Source: Propionivibrio soli
Lineage (GTDB): Bacteria; Pseudomonadota; Gammaproteobacteria; Burkholderiales; Rhodocyclaceae
Assembly (NCBI RefSeq): GCF_025770765.1
Contig: NZ_JANZKY010000005.1
Location: 62,001 to 126,000, forward strand
Reading direction: 5' to 3'
Length of the DNA stretch: 64,000 nucleotides
A program made the position numbers and the translations under genes. Position 1 is the first letter of the stretch, and each line of letters begins with the position of its first letter. The notes below the pieces were generated by a model. The model was not told the DNA's origin. It searched no databases and was given only the letters and a program-made list of their open reading frames with translations. Below, piece after piece: positions 18,438-27,538 of this stretch.

Positions 18438-20537
18438 ATGCCGCGCAAAATTCTCGTCACGTCCGCCCTGCCGTACGCCAACGGCGCCATCCACCTCGGC
18501 CATCTCGTCGAATACATCCAGACCGACATCTGGGTGCGTTTCCAGAAGATGCAGCCGAAGGACAAGGTCGCCGAATGCTGGTACGTCTGCGCCGACGACA
18601 CGCATGGAACGCCCATCATGCTGCGCGCCGAAAAGGACGGCATCACCCCGGAAGCACTGATCGAGCGGGTGCATGGCGAGCATTCGCGGGACTTCGCCGG
18701 TTTCCACGTCGCTTTTGACAACTTCTACAGTACCCATTCCCCGGAAACGCAGGAATGCGCGAACACCATCTACGGCCGCCTGAAGGACGCCGGGCTGATT
18801 GAAAAGCGCACCATCGAACAGTATTACGACCCGGTCAAGCAGATGTTCCTACCTGACCGCTTCATCAAGGGCGAGTGTCCGAAGTGCGGTACCAAGGACC
18901 AGTACGGCGACAACTGCGAGAGTTGCGGTGCTGCCTACACGCCAAACGAATTGAAGAACCCGTATTCCGCAGTTTCCGGGGCAACACCCGAGCTGCGCAA
19001 CTCCGACCACTATTTCTTCAAGCTCTCCAGCGAAACGTGCCAGAGCTTCCTGCGCCACTGGACGCGCGAGCCCGGACGCCTGCAGTCCGAAGCCTCCAAC
19101 AAGATGCAGGAATGGCTGGGCGCGGAAGGCGAGAACAAGCTCACCGACTGGGACATTTCACGCGACGCGCCGTATTTCGGCTTCGAAATTCCCGATGCGC
19201 CGGGCAAATACTTCTATGTCTGGCTCGACGCGCCGATCGGTTACATGGGCTCATTCAAGAACTTGTGCGCAAGAAAGGGCATCGATTTCGACGCCTACTT
19301 CAAGCCGGACACCGAGACCGAGCTGTACCACTTCATCGGCAAGGACATCCTGTACTTCCATGCGCTGTTCTGGCCCGCGGAACTCCAGCATGCTGGTTAC
19401 CGCACGCCGAGCGGCCTGTGCGTGCACGGTTTCCTGACCGTCGACGGCGCCAAGATGAGCAAATCGCGGGGCACCTTCATCACCGCCGAGAGCTATTTGA
19501 AGACCGGCCTCAATCCGGAATGGCTGCGCTACTACTACGCCGCCAAGCTCAATGCGACGATGGAGGACATCGACCTCAACCTCGACGACTTCGTCGCGCG
19601 CGTCAATTCCGACCTCGTCGGCAAGTACGTCAACATCGCCAGCCGCTGTGCCGGCTTCATCGGCAAGAAATTCGACGGCAAGCTTGCCGCCACGGATGCC
19701 GAATGGTTGAAGCCCTTGCGTGAAGCGTCCGTCTCGATTGCACAGGCCTACGAGGAACGCGAGTTCGGCCGTGCGTTGCGCGAAATCATGACCCTCGCCG
19801 ACACCGCCAACGTCTTCGTTAACGACAAAAAACCGTGGGAACTCGCCAAGCAAGAGGACAAGGAAACCGAGCTTCACGCCGCCTGCTCACAAGCCATCGA
19901 GGCGTTCCGCCTGCTCACTCTGTATTTGAAGCCGGTGTTGCCAAAGGTGGCCGAAGCCGTCGAATCATTCCTCAACGTTGCACCGCTCAACTGGGGCGAC
20001 GCCGCGACCCCGCTGCCCGTTAGCCACGTTATCAACGCCTACAGCCATCTGATGACGCGCGTCGATCCCAAGCTGATCACCGCACTCGTCGAAGCCAACA
20101 AGATCTCTCTAGCCCCCGTTCCCGAAGCGGCACCCCAGAAGCACACGGAGAAACAGGAGAAGGCTGCCGAAAACGCTAAGGCAGTCGCTGAAGCGGGTCC
20201 GCATATCTCGATCGACGACTTCATGAAGGTCGAATTGAAAGTGGCGAAGATCGTCGACGCCGGCCACGTTGAAGGCGCCGAGAAACTGATTCGGCTGTCG
20301 CTCGACATCGGAGAAGAGAAACCGCGTCAGGTCTTCGCCGGGATCAAGTCAGCTTACGATCCGGCGCAATTGATCGGACGCATGACGGTGATGGTTGCCA
20401 ACCTGGCTCCGCGCAAGATGAAGTTCGGTCTAAGCGAAGGCATGATCCTCGCCGCATCGGATCCGGAAGGAAAGGCGCCGGGGATTTTTCTGCTCGCCCC
20501 GGACGCGGGTGCAATGCCAGGAATGCGCGTAAAATAA
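18438..20537 (+). CDS. metG: Methionyl-tRNA synthetase
   Basis: This is a class I aminoacyl-tRNA synthetase of 699 residues, starting at the ATG at 18438 ([16 protein letters not shown]). The HIGH-type motif is H19-L-G-H22 and the KMSKS loop is intact ([10 protein letters not shown]). A zinc-knuckle insert with CxxC pairs (CPKCG, CESCG) is present. After the anticodon-binding helical domain comes an alanine/lysine-rich linker, then a C-terminal tRNA-binding (EMAP/Arc1p-like) domain from about residue 590, ending in the MPGMRVK motif. It is divergent from apbC. Confidence 0.97.
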   Translation: MPRKILVTSALPYANGAIHLGHLVEYIQTDIWVRFQKMQPKDKVAECWYVCADDTHGTPIMLRAEKDGITPEALIERVHGEHSRDFAGFHVAFDNFYSTHSPETQECANTIYGRLKDAGLIEKRTIEQYYDPVKQMFLPDRFIKGECPKCGTKDQYGDNCESCGAAYTPNELKNPYSAVSGATPELRNSDHYFFKLSSETCQSFLRHWTREPGRLQSEASNKMQEWLGAEGENKLTDWDISRDAPYFGFEIPDAPGKYFYVWLDAPIGYMGSFKNLCARKGIDFDAYFKPDTETELYHFIGKDILYFHALFWPAELQHAGYRTPSGLCVHGFLTVDGAKMSKSRGTFITAESYLKTGLNPEWLRYYYAAKLNATMEDIDLNLDDFVARVNSDLVGKYVNIASRCAGFIGKKFDGKLAATDAEWLKPLREASVSIAQAYEEREFGRALREIMTLADTANVFVNDKKPWELAKQEDKETELHAACSQAIEAFRLLTLYLKPVLPKVAEAVESFLNVAPLNWGDAATPLPVSHVINAYSHLMTRVDPKLITALVEANKISLAPVPEAAPQKHTEKQEKAAENAKAVAEAGPHISIDDFMKVELKVAKIVDAGHVEGAEKLIRLSLDIGEEKPRQVFAGIKSAYDPAQLIGRMTVMVANLAPRKMKFGLSEGMILAASDPEGKAPGIFLLAPDAGAMPGMRVK

Positions 20538-20544
20538 CCCTACC

Positions 20545-20823
20545 ATGCTATCAGCCATTCGCCGCCGGCTCCGTTGGCCGGCATCGAACCCCTCGCTCCG
20601 TACCGTCGCCGGAGCGGCGACGGCTGCGTTGCTTGCGGCGGCGGCGATTGGTATGGCGGAAGTGCGCTTTCATTCGGTGCAAGTCTTCCACTCTGCCCCT
20701 GTTGCTTTGACCGCCATGCTGCTACTTGGCGCGGCCCTCAAAAGTCGCGTAGCGCGCGGAGCCACCCTGACACTCCGCCGCGCCGGCAACCGGCGCGCAA
20801 GCGACGTCGGCGAGGACGCCTGA
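20545..20823 (+). CDS. Small hypothetical membrane-type protein before the hyf cluster
   Basis: This is an open frame of 92 codons starting 7 bp after the metG stop and ending 65 bp before hyfB, on the same strand. It is Arg/Ala-rich, with two hydrophobic stretches (about residues 21-38 and 50-65) and an arginine-rich C-terminus. I recognise no family. Its placement suggests it could be a small accessory membrane protein of the hyf-like complex. However, it lacks a clear ribosome site and GC-rich DNA yields such frames by chance, so its reality is uncertain. Confidence 0.35.
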   Translation: MLSAIRRRLRWPASNPSLRTVAGAATAALLAAAAIGMAEVRFHSVQVFHSAPVALTAMLLLGAALKSRVARGATLTLRRAGNRRASDVGEDA

Positions 20824-20888
20824 TCGTGCGCCCGTTCCGGCCATATCCCCCAGACGCGAAGCGTCGCATCGAACGAGGATAGGCTGGA

Positions 20889-22898
20889 ATGCGCGATCTT
20901 TCGACAATCAACGGCCTTCTCGCGGTCGCTACCGGTTGGTTGATCATCGGCGGGCTCGGTATTCTTTTCCCCCGCCGCTTCACGCTCATTAGCCGCGTAC
21001 TTTTCCCACTCGGGGCCGTCCTCGGTTTAGCGCTCGCCTGCCTCGCACTCACCGGGATTGCAGGTGAGGTGCAGACGATCATCCTGCCGCTCGGGCTTCC
21101 CGATCTGCCGTTCCATTTACGGCTCGACGGCCTCTCCGGCTTCTTCCTGCTGCTTCTCGGCGCCGCCTCCGCCGGCATCTCGACCTACGCTGCCGGGTAC
21201 TTCCGCAAAGGAGGCGGCACGGCGCCAGGGCTGCAGTGTCTGCTCTACCACGTATTCCTTGCCAGCATGGCGTTCGTGATGCTCGCCGACGACGGCTATG
21301 CTTTCATGGTCGCGTGGGAAACGATGGCGCTCACGTCGTTTTTTCTCGTGACGTCCGAACACCGGCATGCGGAAATCCGGCGCGCGGGTTACCTCTACCT
21401 TCTCGTCGCGCACGTCGGGGCCGTCGGCATCCTGCTCTCCTTCGGTGTCATGGCAGGCAGTGCTGGAGACTACACGTTCGACGCGATGCGCGAATTTTTC
21501 CACCATGGCGCCTGGCCGACGATCGCGTTTTTGCTCGCCGTCTTCGGGTTCGGAGCCAAGGCCGGCGTGCTGCCGCTGCACATCTGGCTACCGGAAGCCC
21601 ACCCGGCCGCGCCGTCGCCCGTATCGGCAATGATGAGCGGCGTCATGCTGAAGACGGCCATCTACGGACTGATGCGTGTGACCTTTGATCTGCTGCAGGC
21701 GCAACTGTGGTGGTGGGGATTGATTCTGCTCCTCTTCGGGCTCGCCTCCGCGATCTTCGGTGTCATCTTCTCCGCGATCCAGACCGACATGAAGCGCCTC
21801 CTCGCGTATTCGTCGATCGAGAACATCGGTCTCATCCTCGTGGGCTTTGGACTGGCAATCATCTTCAAATCGTTCCTCCTGCCTCATCTGGCTGCACTCG
21901 CGTTGACCGCGACGCTCTATCACTGTCTCAATCACGCCTTCTTCAAAAGCCTGCTTTTCCTGTGCACCGGTTCCGTGCTGCATGCCACGGGTGAGCGCAA
22001 TCTGGGCAAGCTTGGCGGACTGATCCACCGCATGCCGTGGGTAACTTGGTTGGCGTTGGCCGGCGTGCTCGCTTCGGCTGGCCTGCCGCCGCTCAACGGC
22101 TTCGTCTCCGAATGGCTGCTGTTGCAGAGCTTTCTGTTCACGTCGGGTTTGCCGCACGGGTATCTGAACATGCTCCTGCCTGTCGTCGCCGCGGCGTTGG
22201 CGCTGATCGCCGCCCTCGCTGGCTTCGCGATGGTGAAGTTCTTCGGCGTCGTTTTTCTAGGCCAACCGCGCGAAGAAAAGCTGGCGGCGGCGCACGACGC
22301 CGGTCGCCTCGAGCGACTCGGCCTGCTCTGGCTGGCCGTGGGATGCGTGGCCCTTGGGCTGCTGCCTAACCTGGTCATCATGATGCTCGATCCCGTGACG
22401 CGCCTACTTGTCCACAGCGGGCTCAGCGCGGCGGCGAGCAGCCACGGCTGGTGGCTGCTGGCACCGATTAGCGAAGACCGGGCCAGCTACAGTCCGGCAA
22501 TCTTCTTCGGCAGCATCGCCCTCTTCATGCCGTTGGTATTCTGGTTGGTGCGTCGCCGTTATCATGGTCGTATGAGCCGAGTTCCGGCCTGGGATTGCGG
22601 CTTCCCGCTGCAGACTAGCCGCATGCAGGACACGGCCGAAGGTTTCGGGCAACCGATCCGGCGCGTCTTCTCGCCGTTCTTCAAGCGCACGCGCGAGCAT
22701 CCTTCGGCATTCGACACACAACCGCGTTACCTGAGCATCGTCGAAGACCCGATTTGGTATTGGCTCTACGTGCCCATCACGCGCATTGTCGAATTCGGTA
22801 CGCGGCTGATCGCTTTCCTGCAAGAAGGCCGGATCGCGGTCTATCTGCTCTACAGCTTCGCGACGCTGATCATTCTCCTGGTTCTCACACGCGGATGA
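20889..22898 (+). CDS. hyfB: Hydrogenase-4 subunit B-like antiporter subunit (NuoL/M/N family)
   Basis: This is a 669-residue integral membrane protein with about 14-16 helices, homologous to Mrp-type antiporter subunits and NuoL/M/N of complex I. The residues essential for proton translocation in that family are present: Glu144 (in VAWETMALTSF), Lys224 (in FGAKAGVLPLHIWLPEAHPA) and Lys255 (in SGVMLKTAIYG). It therefore looks pump-competent. The C-terminal 130 residues, after SRVPAWDCGFP, are the extension typical of HyfB/HycC. It is the first large gene of a six-gene cluster; its stop overlaps the hyfC start (ATGA). See hyfG for why this complex is not expected to be a working hydrogenase. 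Confidence 0.92.
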   Translation: MRDLSTINGLLAVATGWLIIGGLGILFPRRFTLISRVLFPLGAVLGLALACLALTGIAGEVQTIILPLGLPDLPFHLRLDGLSGFFLLLLGAASAGISTYAAGYFRKGGGTAPGLQCLLYHVFLASMAFVMLADDGYAFMVAWETMALTSFFLVTSEHRHAEIRRAGYLYLLVAHVGAVGILLSFGVMAGSAGDYTFDAMREFFHHGAWPTIAFLLAVFGFGAKAGVLPLHIWLPEAHPAAPSPVSAMMSGVMLKTAIYGLMRVTFDLLQAQLWWWGLILLLFGLASAIFGVIFSAIQTDMKRLLAYSSIENIGLILVGFGLAIIFKSFLLPHLAALALTATLYHCLNHAFFKSLLFLCTGSVLHATGERNLGKLGGLIHRMPWVTWLALAGVLASAGLPPLNGFVSEWLLLQSFLFTSGLPHGYLNMLLPVVAAALALIAALAGFAMVKFFGVVFLGQPREEKLAAAHDAGRLERLGLLWLAVGCVALGLLPNLVIMMLDPVTRLLVHSGLSAAASSHGWWLLAPISEDRASYSPAIFFGSIALFMPLVFWLVRRRYHGRMSRVPAWDCGFPLQTSRMQDTAEGFGQPIRRVFSPFFKRTREHPSAFDTQPRYLSIVEDPIWYWLYVPITRIVEFGTRLIAFLQEGRIAVYLLYSFATLIILLVLTRG

Positions 22899-23848
22899 AC
22901 TTCTACGCCCTCTTTGCCCAACTGCTCGAGTTGATCGTCGCCCTGATCCTGGCACCGATGCTCACCGGTTGGGTCAACCAATGCCGGGCCTGGATGCAGA
23001 ACCGCTCCGCGCCGCCGCTGCTGCAAACCTACTACACGCTGAGCAAGCTGTTTCACAAGGACGTGCTGCTCGCGCACAACGCATCGACTCTGTTCCGTGC
23101 GGCACCGTACATCGTTTTCTCATGCATGGCGTTGGCATCGGCCATCGTCCCGACCTTGTCGACCGAGCTCATCTTCTCGCCGGCGGCGGACGCGATCGCG
23201 CTCGTCGGCTTGTTCGCCCTCGCCCGCATCTTCATTTCGCTGGCTGGCATGGACGTCGGCACGTCGTTCGGATCGCTCGGCTCGCGGCGCGAAATGTTCA
23301 TCGGCTTCCTCGCCGAACCGGCGTTGCTGATGGTGTTCTTCACCGCCTCGCTGATCTCGCACTCGACGTCGCTGGCAACCATCGTCGAGACGTTGGCGCA
23401 TAAAGAGTTCGCGATCTATCCGAGTCTGGCGTTTTCCGGCATCGCGTTCATGATGGTGTCGTTGGCCGAGAATGCGCGCGTGCCGATCGACAACCCGACG
23501 ACACACCTCGAATTGACGATGATCCATGAGGCGATGATTCTGGAATACTCAGGGCGGCATCTGGCGCTCATCGAATGGGCGTCGTGCCTGAAGCTCTTCG
23601 CCTATTCGTGCCTCGGCATCGCGCTATTCTTCCCCTTCGGGGTTGCCCAGGCCTTTGACCCCATCGCACTCACCTTGGCGAGCGCGATTCTCGTCGCCAA
23701 GCTCGCGCTCGGAGGCTTCACGCTTGCGCTGATCGAAACCCTGAGCGCCAAGATGCGCGTCTTCCGCGCGCCCGAGTTCCTCGGCACAGCTTTCCTGCTC
23801 GCGGTCCTTGCCATGCTCGTGCATCTTCTGTTGGAGGCCGGGCGATGA
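22895..23848 (+). CDS. hyfC: Hydrogenase-4 subunit C-like membrane subunit (NuoH/HycD family)
   Basis: This is a 317-residue membrane protein with about eight helices, equivalent to NuoH and HycD, which connect the peripheral arm to the ion-pumping subunits. The start overlaps the hyfB stop by four bases. Family marks include AGMDVGTSFGSLGSRREM and the charged loop ENARVPIDNPTTHLELTM, followed by the IHEAMILEYSG segment rich in conserved Glu. These acidic residues line the quinone/proton channel entry in complex I. It ends in an overlap with hyfE. Confidence 0.93.
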   Translation: MNFYALFAQLLELIVALILAPMLTGWVNQCRAWMQNRSAPPLLQTYYTLSKLFHKDVLLAHNASTLFRAAPYIVFSCMALASAIVPTLSTELIFSPAADAIALVGLFALARIFISLAGMDVGTSFGSLGSRREMFIGFLAEPALLMVFFTASLISHSTSLATIVETLAHKEFAIYPSLAFSGIAFMMVSLAENARVPIDNPTTHLELTMIHEAMILEYSGRHLALIEWASCLKLFAYSCLGIALFFPFGVAQAFDPIALTLASAILVAKLALGGFTLALIETLSAKMRVFRAPEFLGTAFLLAVLAMLVHLLLEAGR

Positions 23849-24525
23849 ACCTGTCGATCCTGCACGCCGTTCCGCTCGCTGGACAGGTGATCAACCTGTG
23901 TGCCGCGATCATGCTACTGCTCGGGTTTGCGATGCTCGCGCAGCGTCGTATCCTAACCTTGATCAATCTGTTCATGATGCAGGGCGCCGTGCTCGCGGTG
24001 TCCACGGCGATCGTCGCGTTGACGACGCAACAGCATCACCTGCTATGGTCGGCCGGACTCACGCTGATCCTCAAAGTCATCCTGCTGCCGTACATCCTGC
24101 ATCGGCTGATTCGCCGGCTTTCCGTGAAGTGGGACATTGAGACGCTGCTCAATATTCCGACGACGATGCTCGCCGGCATCGCACTCGTCGTGATCGCCTT
24201 CAACGTGGCGCAGCCGATCTCGCAGCTCTCCGGAACGATCATGCGCGCGACCATCGGAATCGCGCTGGCCTGCGTCCTGCTCGCCTTCCTGATGATGATC
24301 ACGCGCAGCAAGGCGGTGCCGCAGGTGATTGCTTTCCTGGCGATGGAAAACGGCCTCTTCTTCGCAGCAACCAGCGCGACCTACGGCATGCCGATGGTGG
24401 TCGAACTCGGCATCGCGCTCGATGTGCTGGTCGGCATGGTGATCTTCGGCGTGTTCTTCTTCCAGATCCGCGAGCAGTTCGACAGTCTCGATATCCGCCA
24501 CATGGAACGGTTCAAGGAACGGTAA
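23845..24525 (+). CDS. hyfE: Hydrogenase-4 subunit E-like membrane subunit
   Basis: This is a 226-residue protein with about six to seven membrane helices. It matches HyfE, whose C-terminal half resembles NuoK (helices with ENGLFFAA, a buried Glu in the AMENGLFF segment). The gene overlaps both neighbours (four bases with hyfC, one with hyfF), so the cluster is translated as a coupled unit. E. coli HyfE is 216 residues. Confidence 0.9.
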   Translation: MNLSILHAVPLAGQVINLCAAIMLLLGFAMLAQRRILTLINLFMMQGAVLAVSTAIVALTTQQHHLLWSAGLTLILKVILLPYILHRLIRRLSVKWDIETLLNIPTTMLAGIALVVIAFNVAQPISQLSGTIMRATIGIALACVLLAFLMMITRSKAVPQVIAFLAMENGLFFAATSATYGMPMVVELGIALDVLVGMVIFGVFFFQIREQFDSLDIRHMERFKER

Positions 24526-25973
24526 TGGAACTCGCCCTCGTCCTCGCCGTCCCCTTCGTCGCCTCACTTTTGCTGGCGATCGTCGGCCACCACCACATCG
24601 CCGACCGTCTCAATATCGTGAGCAGCCTGCTGACGCTCCTCGCCGCAGCACTGCTCACGATCCGCGTCATCGGTGAAGGTCCGATGGTCCTCTTCCAGGA
24701 ACAGTTCTTTGTCGACCCGCTCAATGTGTTCCTCATCGCGCTGACGGCGCTCGTTGGCTTCACCACCTCCGTCTTCTCGCGTCCGTACATGCGTGTGGAG
24801 CATCACCACGGGCGGCTCTCGGTGCCGCGCTTGCGCCTCTATCACAGTATGTTCCAGATGTTCATGTGCACCATGCTGGTGGCACTCGCCACCAACAACC
24901 TCGGCATCCTGTGGGTGGCAATGGAGGCGGCGACGCTGACCACGGTGCTGCTGGTCGCGCTCTACCGTACCCCGGCCAGCTTGGAGGCAGCGTGGAAGTA
25001 CTTCATCCTGTGCGGCGTCGGCATCGCGCAGGCGCTGTTCGGGACCATCCTGATCTACTTCGCGGCCGAACGCGTCCTCGGCCCTCTGGGTGGCGCGCTG
25101 CTCTGGACGCACCTGGACGTCGTCAAGATGTCGCTGGAGCCGACGGTACTCTCGCTGGCCTTCGTATTCCTGATCGTCGGCTACGGCACCAAGACCGGCC
25201 TCGTCCCGCTGCATAACTGGCTGCCCGACGCGCATGCCGAAGGGCCCACGCCGGTGTCGGCGGTCCTTTCCGGGTTGCTGCTCAACGTAGCGCTATACGC
25301 GGTGGTACGCTGCAAGGTACTCGTCGACGGCGCGCTGGAGAGCCACTTCGCCGGCAACCTGATGATGGGCTTCGGGCTCCTGACGGTGACCGTACCCGCG
25401 TTCTACCTCTCGCGGCAAAAGGACATCAAGCGTCTGTTTGGATTTTCGTCGATTGAGCACATGGGGCTGATCACCTTTGCATTCGGCATGGGCGGGCCAG
25501 TGGCGAGCTTCGCCGGACTGCTGCATATGACGGTGCATTCGCTCACCAAGTCGGCGATCTTCTTCGCCGTCGGACACGCGTCGCAGATGGCGGGAACGCA
25601 GATCATTGCCGACATCAAGGGACTACTCAAACGCTCGCCGACGATCGGCTGGGGACTGATGCTCGGCTCGCTCGCCATTCTCGGCATGCCGCCCTTCGGC
25701 GTGTTCACCAGCGAGTTCATGATCCTCACGACGGCGATCAAACACTACCCGTGGGCGACGCCCGTCTTGCTCACCTCGCTTGGTGTCGCTTTCGCCGCCA
25801 TGTTCGGCAAGGTGCAAGCCATGGCTTTCGGCGACCCGACGGTCCAGCCGCTGCCGCACAACCCGGCGTTGCTGCCGGTCTTCGTGCACCTCGGGCTGGT
25901 GCTCATGCTCGGCCTCTGGATTCCTCCCTACCTCGCCGAGTGGTACCGGCAGGCGGCACGCCTGATCGGATAG
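24525..25973 (+). CDS. hyfF: Hydrogenase-4 subunit F-like antiporter subunit (NuoL/M/N family)
   Basis: This is a 482-residue membrane protein, the second Mrp/NuoN-type subunit of the cluster. Glu134 (VAMEAATLTTV) and Lys223 (GTKTGLVPLHNWLPDAHAEGP) are the conserved proton-channel residues. Asn replaces the second Lys in SGLLLNVALYA, as it does in E. coli HyfF. The FGFSSIEHMGLI segment and the histidine helix after it are intact. With hyfB it gives the complex two antiporter-like modules; no HyfD homologue is present. Confidence 0.92.
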   Translation: MELALVLAVPFVASLLLAIVGHHHIADRLNIVSSLLTLLAAALLTIRVIGEGPMVLFQEQFFVDPLNVFLIALTALVGFTTSVFSRPYMRVEHHHGRLSVPRLRLYHSMFQMFMCTMLVALATNNLGILWVAMEAATLTTVLLVALYRTPASLEAAWKYFILCGVGIAQALFGTILIYFAAERVLGPLGGALLWTHLDVVKMSLEPTVLSLAFVFLIVGYGTKTGLVPLHNWLPDAHAEGPTPVSAVLSGLLLNVALYAVVRCKVLVDGALESHFAGNLMMGFGLLTVTVPAFYLSRQKDIKRLFGFSSIEHMGLITFAFGMGGPVASFAGLLHMTVHSLTKSAIFFAVGHASQMAGTQIIADIKGLLKRSPTIGWGLMLGSLAILGMPPFGVFTSEFMILTTAIKHYPWATPVLLTSLGVAFAAMFGKVQAMAFGDPTVQPLPHNPALLPVFVHLGLVLMLGLWIPPYLAEWYRQAARLIG

Positions 25974-25988
25974 CGACGGACGAAGCTC

Positions 25989-27536
25989 ATGCGATTCCTC
26001 GATCAACCCATCGAATTTGAGTCGTTGCCGGGACACGCGATACCCGTCTTCGCCGCACGTACGACAGCGGACGAACTCGCCGCCTTTTGCCACGCGGCAC
26101 ACGCGGCTGAGCGGCGCCTTGTTGCCCTGTGGGGCAGCGATGAGCGAGACCGCGAACCCGGTGCGGGCTATGCGCTGCACGTCGCATTCGATCTCGCCGA
26201 AGGTCTCGTCTGCCTGACGCTGCCGACGGCCCCGGACCAACCCGTGTTTCCCGACATGTCTCCGGCATTTCCCGCCGCCGACCGCATGCAACGCGCGGTG
26301 CGCGACACGATCGGCGCCACGTCCGAGGGCGGCGATCAGCGCGCTTGGCTGCGCCACGCCAATTGGCCGGAGGACTACTACCCCTTGCGGCGCGATACGC
26401 CTGACGCCCGTTTCGAAACCCGCAACGAGGACTACCCGTTCGTCCGCGTCGAAGGTGACGGCGTGCACGAAGTCGCGGTCGGCCCCATCCATGCCGGCAT
26501 CATCGAGCCCGGCCATTTCCGTTTCTCGGTGATGGGCGAGAACGTGCTCCGCCTCGAAGAGCGGCTCGGCTGGAAGCACAAAGGAATCGAACGCCGATTC
26601 GTCGGCATGGCCCTCGCCGAAGGTGCGCGCTTGGCGGGCCGCGTCTCCGGCGACTCGACGGTCGCCTACGCCTGGGCCTACAGCCAAGCCTGCGAGGCGA
26701 TCGCCGACGTAACGCCGCCGCCGCGAGCCCGCTGGTTGCGCGCGCTGCTGCTCGAACGCGAGCGCGTAGCCAATCACCTGGGCGACCTCGGCTACCTCGG
26801 CAACGACGTCGCGCTGGCGTTCGGCCTCGCTCAGTTTCTGAGACTCCGCGAAGACTGGCTACGTCTGAACGCAAAGTTGTTCGGGCATCGCCTCCTCATG
26901 GACCGTATCGTTCCCGGCGGCGTAGCCATCGATCTCGACGCGCAAGGCGCCGAAGCGATCATCGATCAGTGCCACGCCATAGAAGAGGACGTACGTCGGC
27001 TCAAATCGATTTACGACGAGCACGCCGGCCTGCAGGACCGCTTTCTCACCACCGGCCGGATTACGCCAGCACTCGCCCGCCGACTCGGCATCATCGGCCT
27101 CGCCGGGCGTGCGAGTGCCCAGCGCTGGGACCTGCGGTGCGAGCACCCGTGCGCGCCGTACGACGAGCTGAAGCCGAAAATGGCCATCGAGCGCAACGGC
27201 GACGTCGCGGCGCGGGCGCTCGTCCGCTTTGCCGAACTCGGCGAAGCATTCCGCCTCGTCCGCAAACTCATCGTCGATATGCCGGCCGGCGAACTCCGAC
27301 GCGATCTGCGCAGCGCGCCCGACAAGCGCGGCTTTGGCTGGGTCGAAGGCTGGCGAGGTGACGTGTTGGTTGCAATCGAAACGGGCGCCGACGGCAAGAT
27401 CCGCCGCGGTCACTGTCACGATCCATCCTGGCAGAACTGGGCGGCGCTCGAACACGCGGTGATCGACAACATCGTTCCCGACTTCCCGCTGATCAACAAG
27501 TCGTTCAACCTTTCCTACGCCGGACCGGACCTCTGA
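25989..27536 (+). CDS. hyfG: HyfG-like large subunit without the [NiFe] site (Ehr-type)
   Basis: This is a 515-residue soluble subunit fusing a NuoC-like domain (about 1-130) to a NuoD/HycE-like domain (about 145-515); the VGPIHAGIIEPGHFRFSV segment marks the second. In active group 4 hydrogenases nickel is held by CGIC near the middle and DPCxxC at the end. Here the first motif reads RVSGDS, with Ser220 and Ser223 in the cysteine positions (26646-26657). The second reads NLSYAG, with Ser509 and Gly512 (27513-27524), and the protein stops three residues later, so there is no peptide for a maturation protease. I conclude that it cannot bind the usual NiFe centre. This fits the 'energy-converting hydrogenase related' (Ehr) class. 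The substrate or electron partner is unknown. Confidence 0.9.
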   Translation: MRFLDQPIEFESLPGHAIPVFAARTTADELAAFCHAAHAAERRLVALWGSDERDREPGAGYALHVAFDLAEGLVCLTLPTAPDQPVFPDMSPAFPAADRMQRAVRDTIGATSEGGDQRAWLRHANWPEDYYPLRRDTPDARFETRNEDYPFVRVEGDGVHEVAVGPIHAGIIEPGHFRFSVMGENVLRLEERLGWKHKGIERRFVGMALAEGARLAGRVSGDSTVAYAWAYSQACEAIADVTPPPRARWLRALLLERERVANHLGDLGYLGNDVALAFGLAQFLRLREDWLRLNAKLFGHRLLMDRIVPGGVAIDLDAQGAEAIIDQCHAIEEDVRRLKSIYDEHAGLQDRFLTTGRITPALARRLGIIGLAGRASAQRWDLRCEHPCAPYDELKPKMAIERNGDVAARALVRFAELGEAFRLVRKLIVDMPAGELRRDLRSAPDKRGFGWVEGWRGDVLVAIETGADGKIRRGHCHDPSWQNWAALEHAVIDNIVPDFPLINKSFNLSYAGPDL

Positions 27537-27538
27537 CC

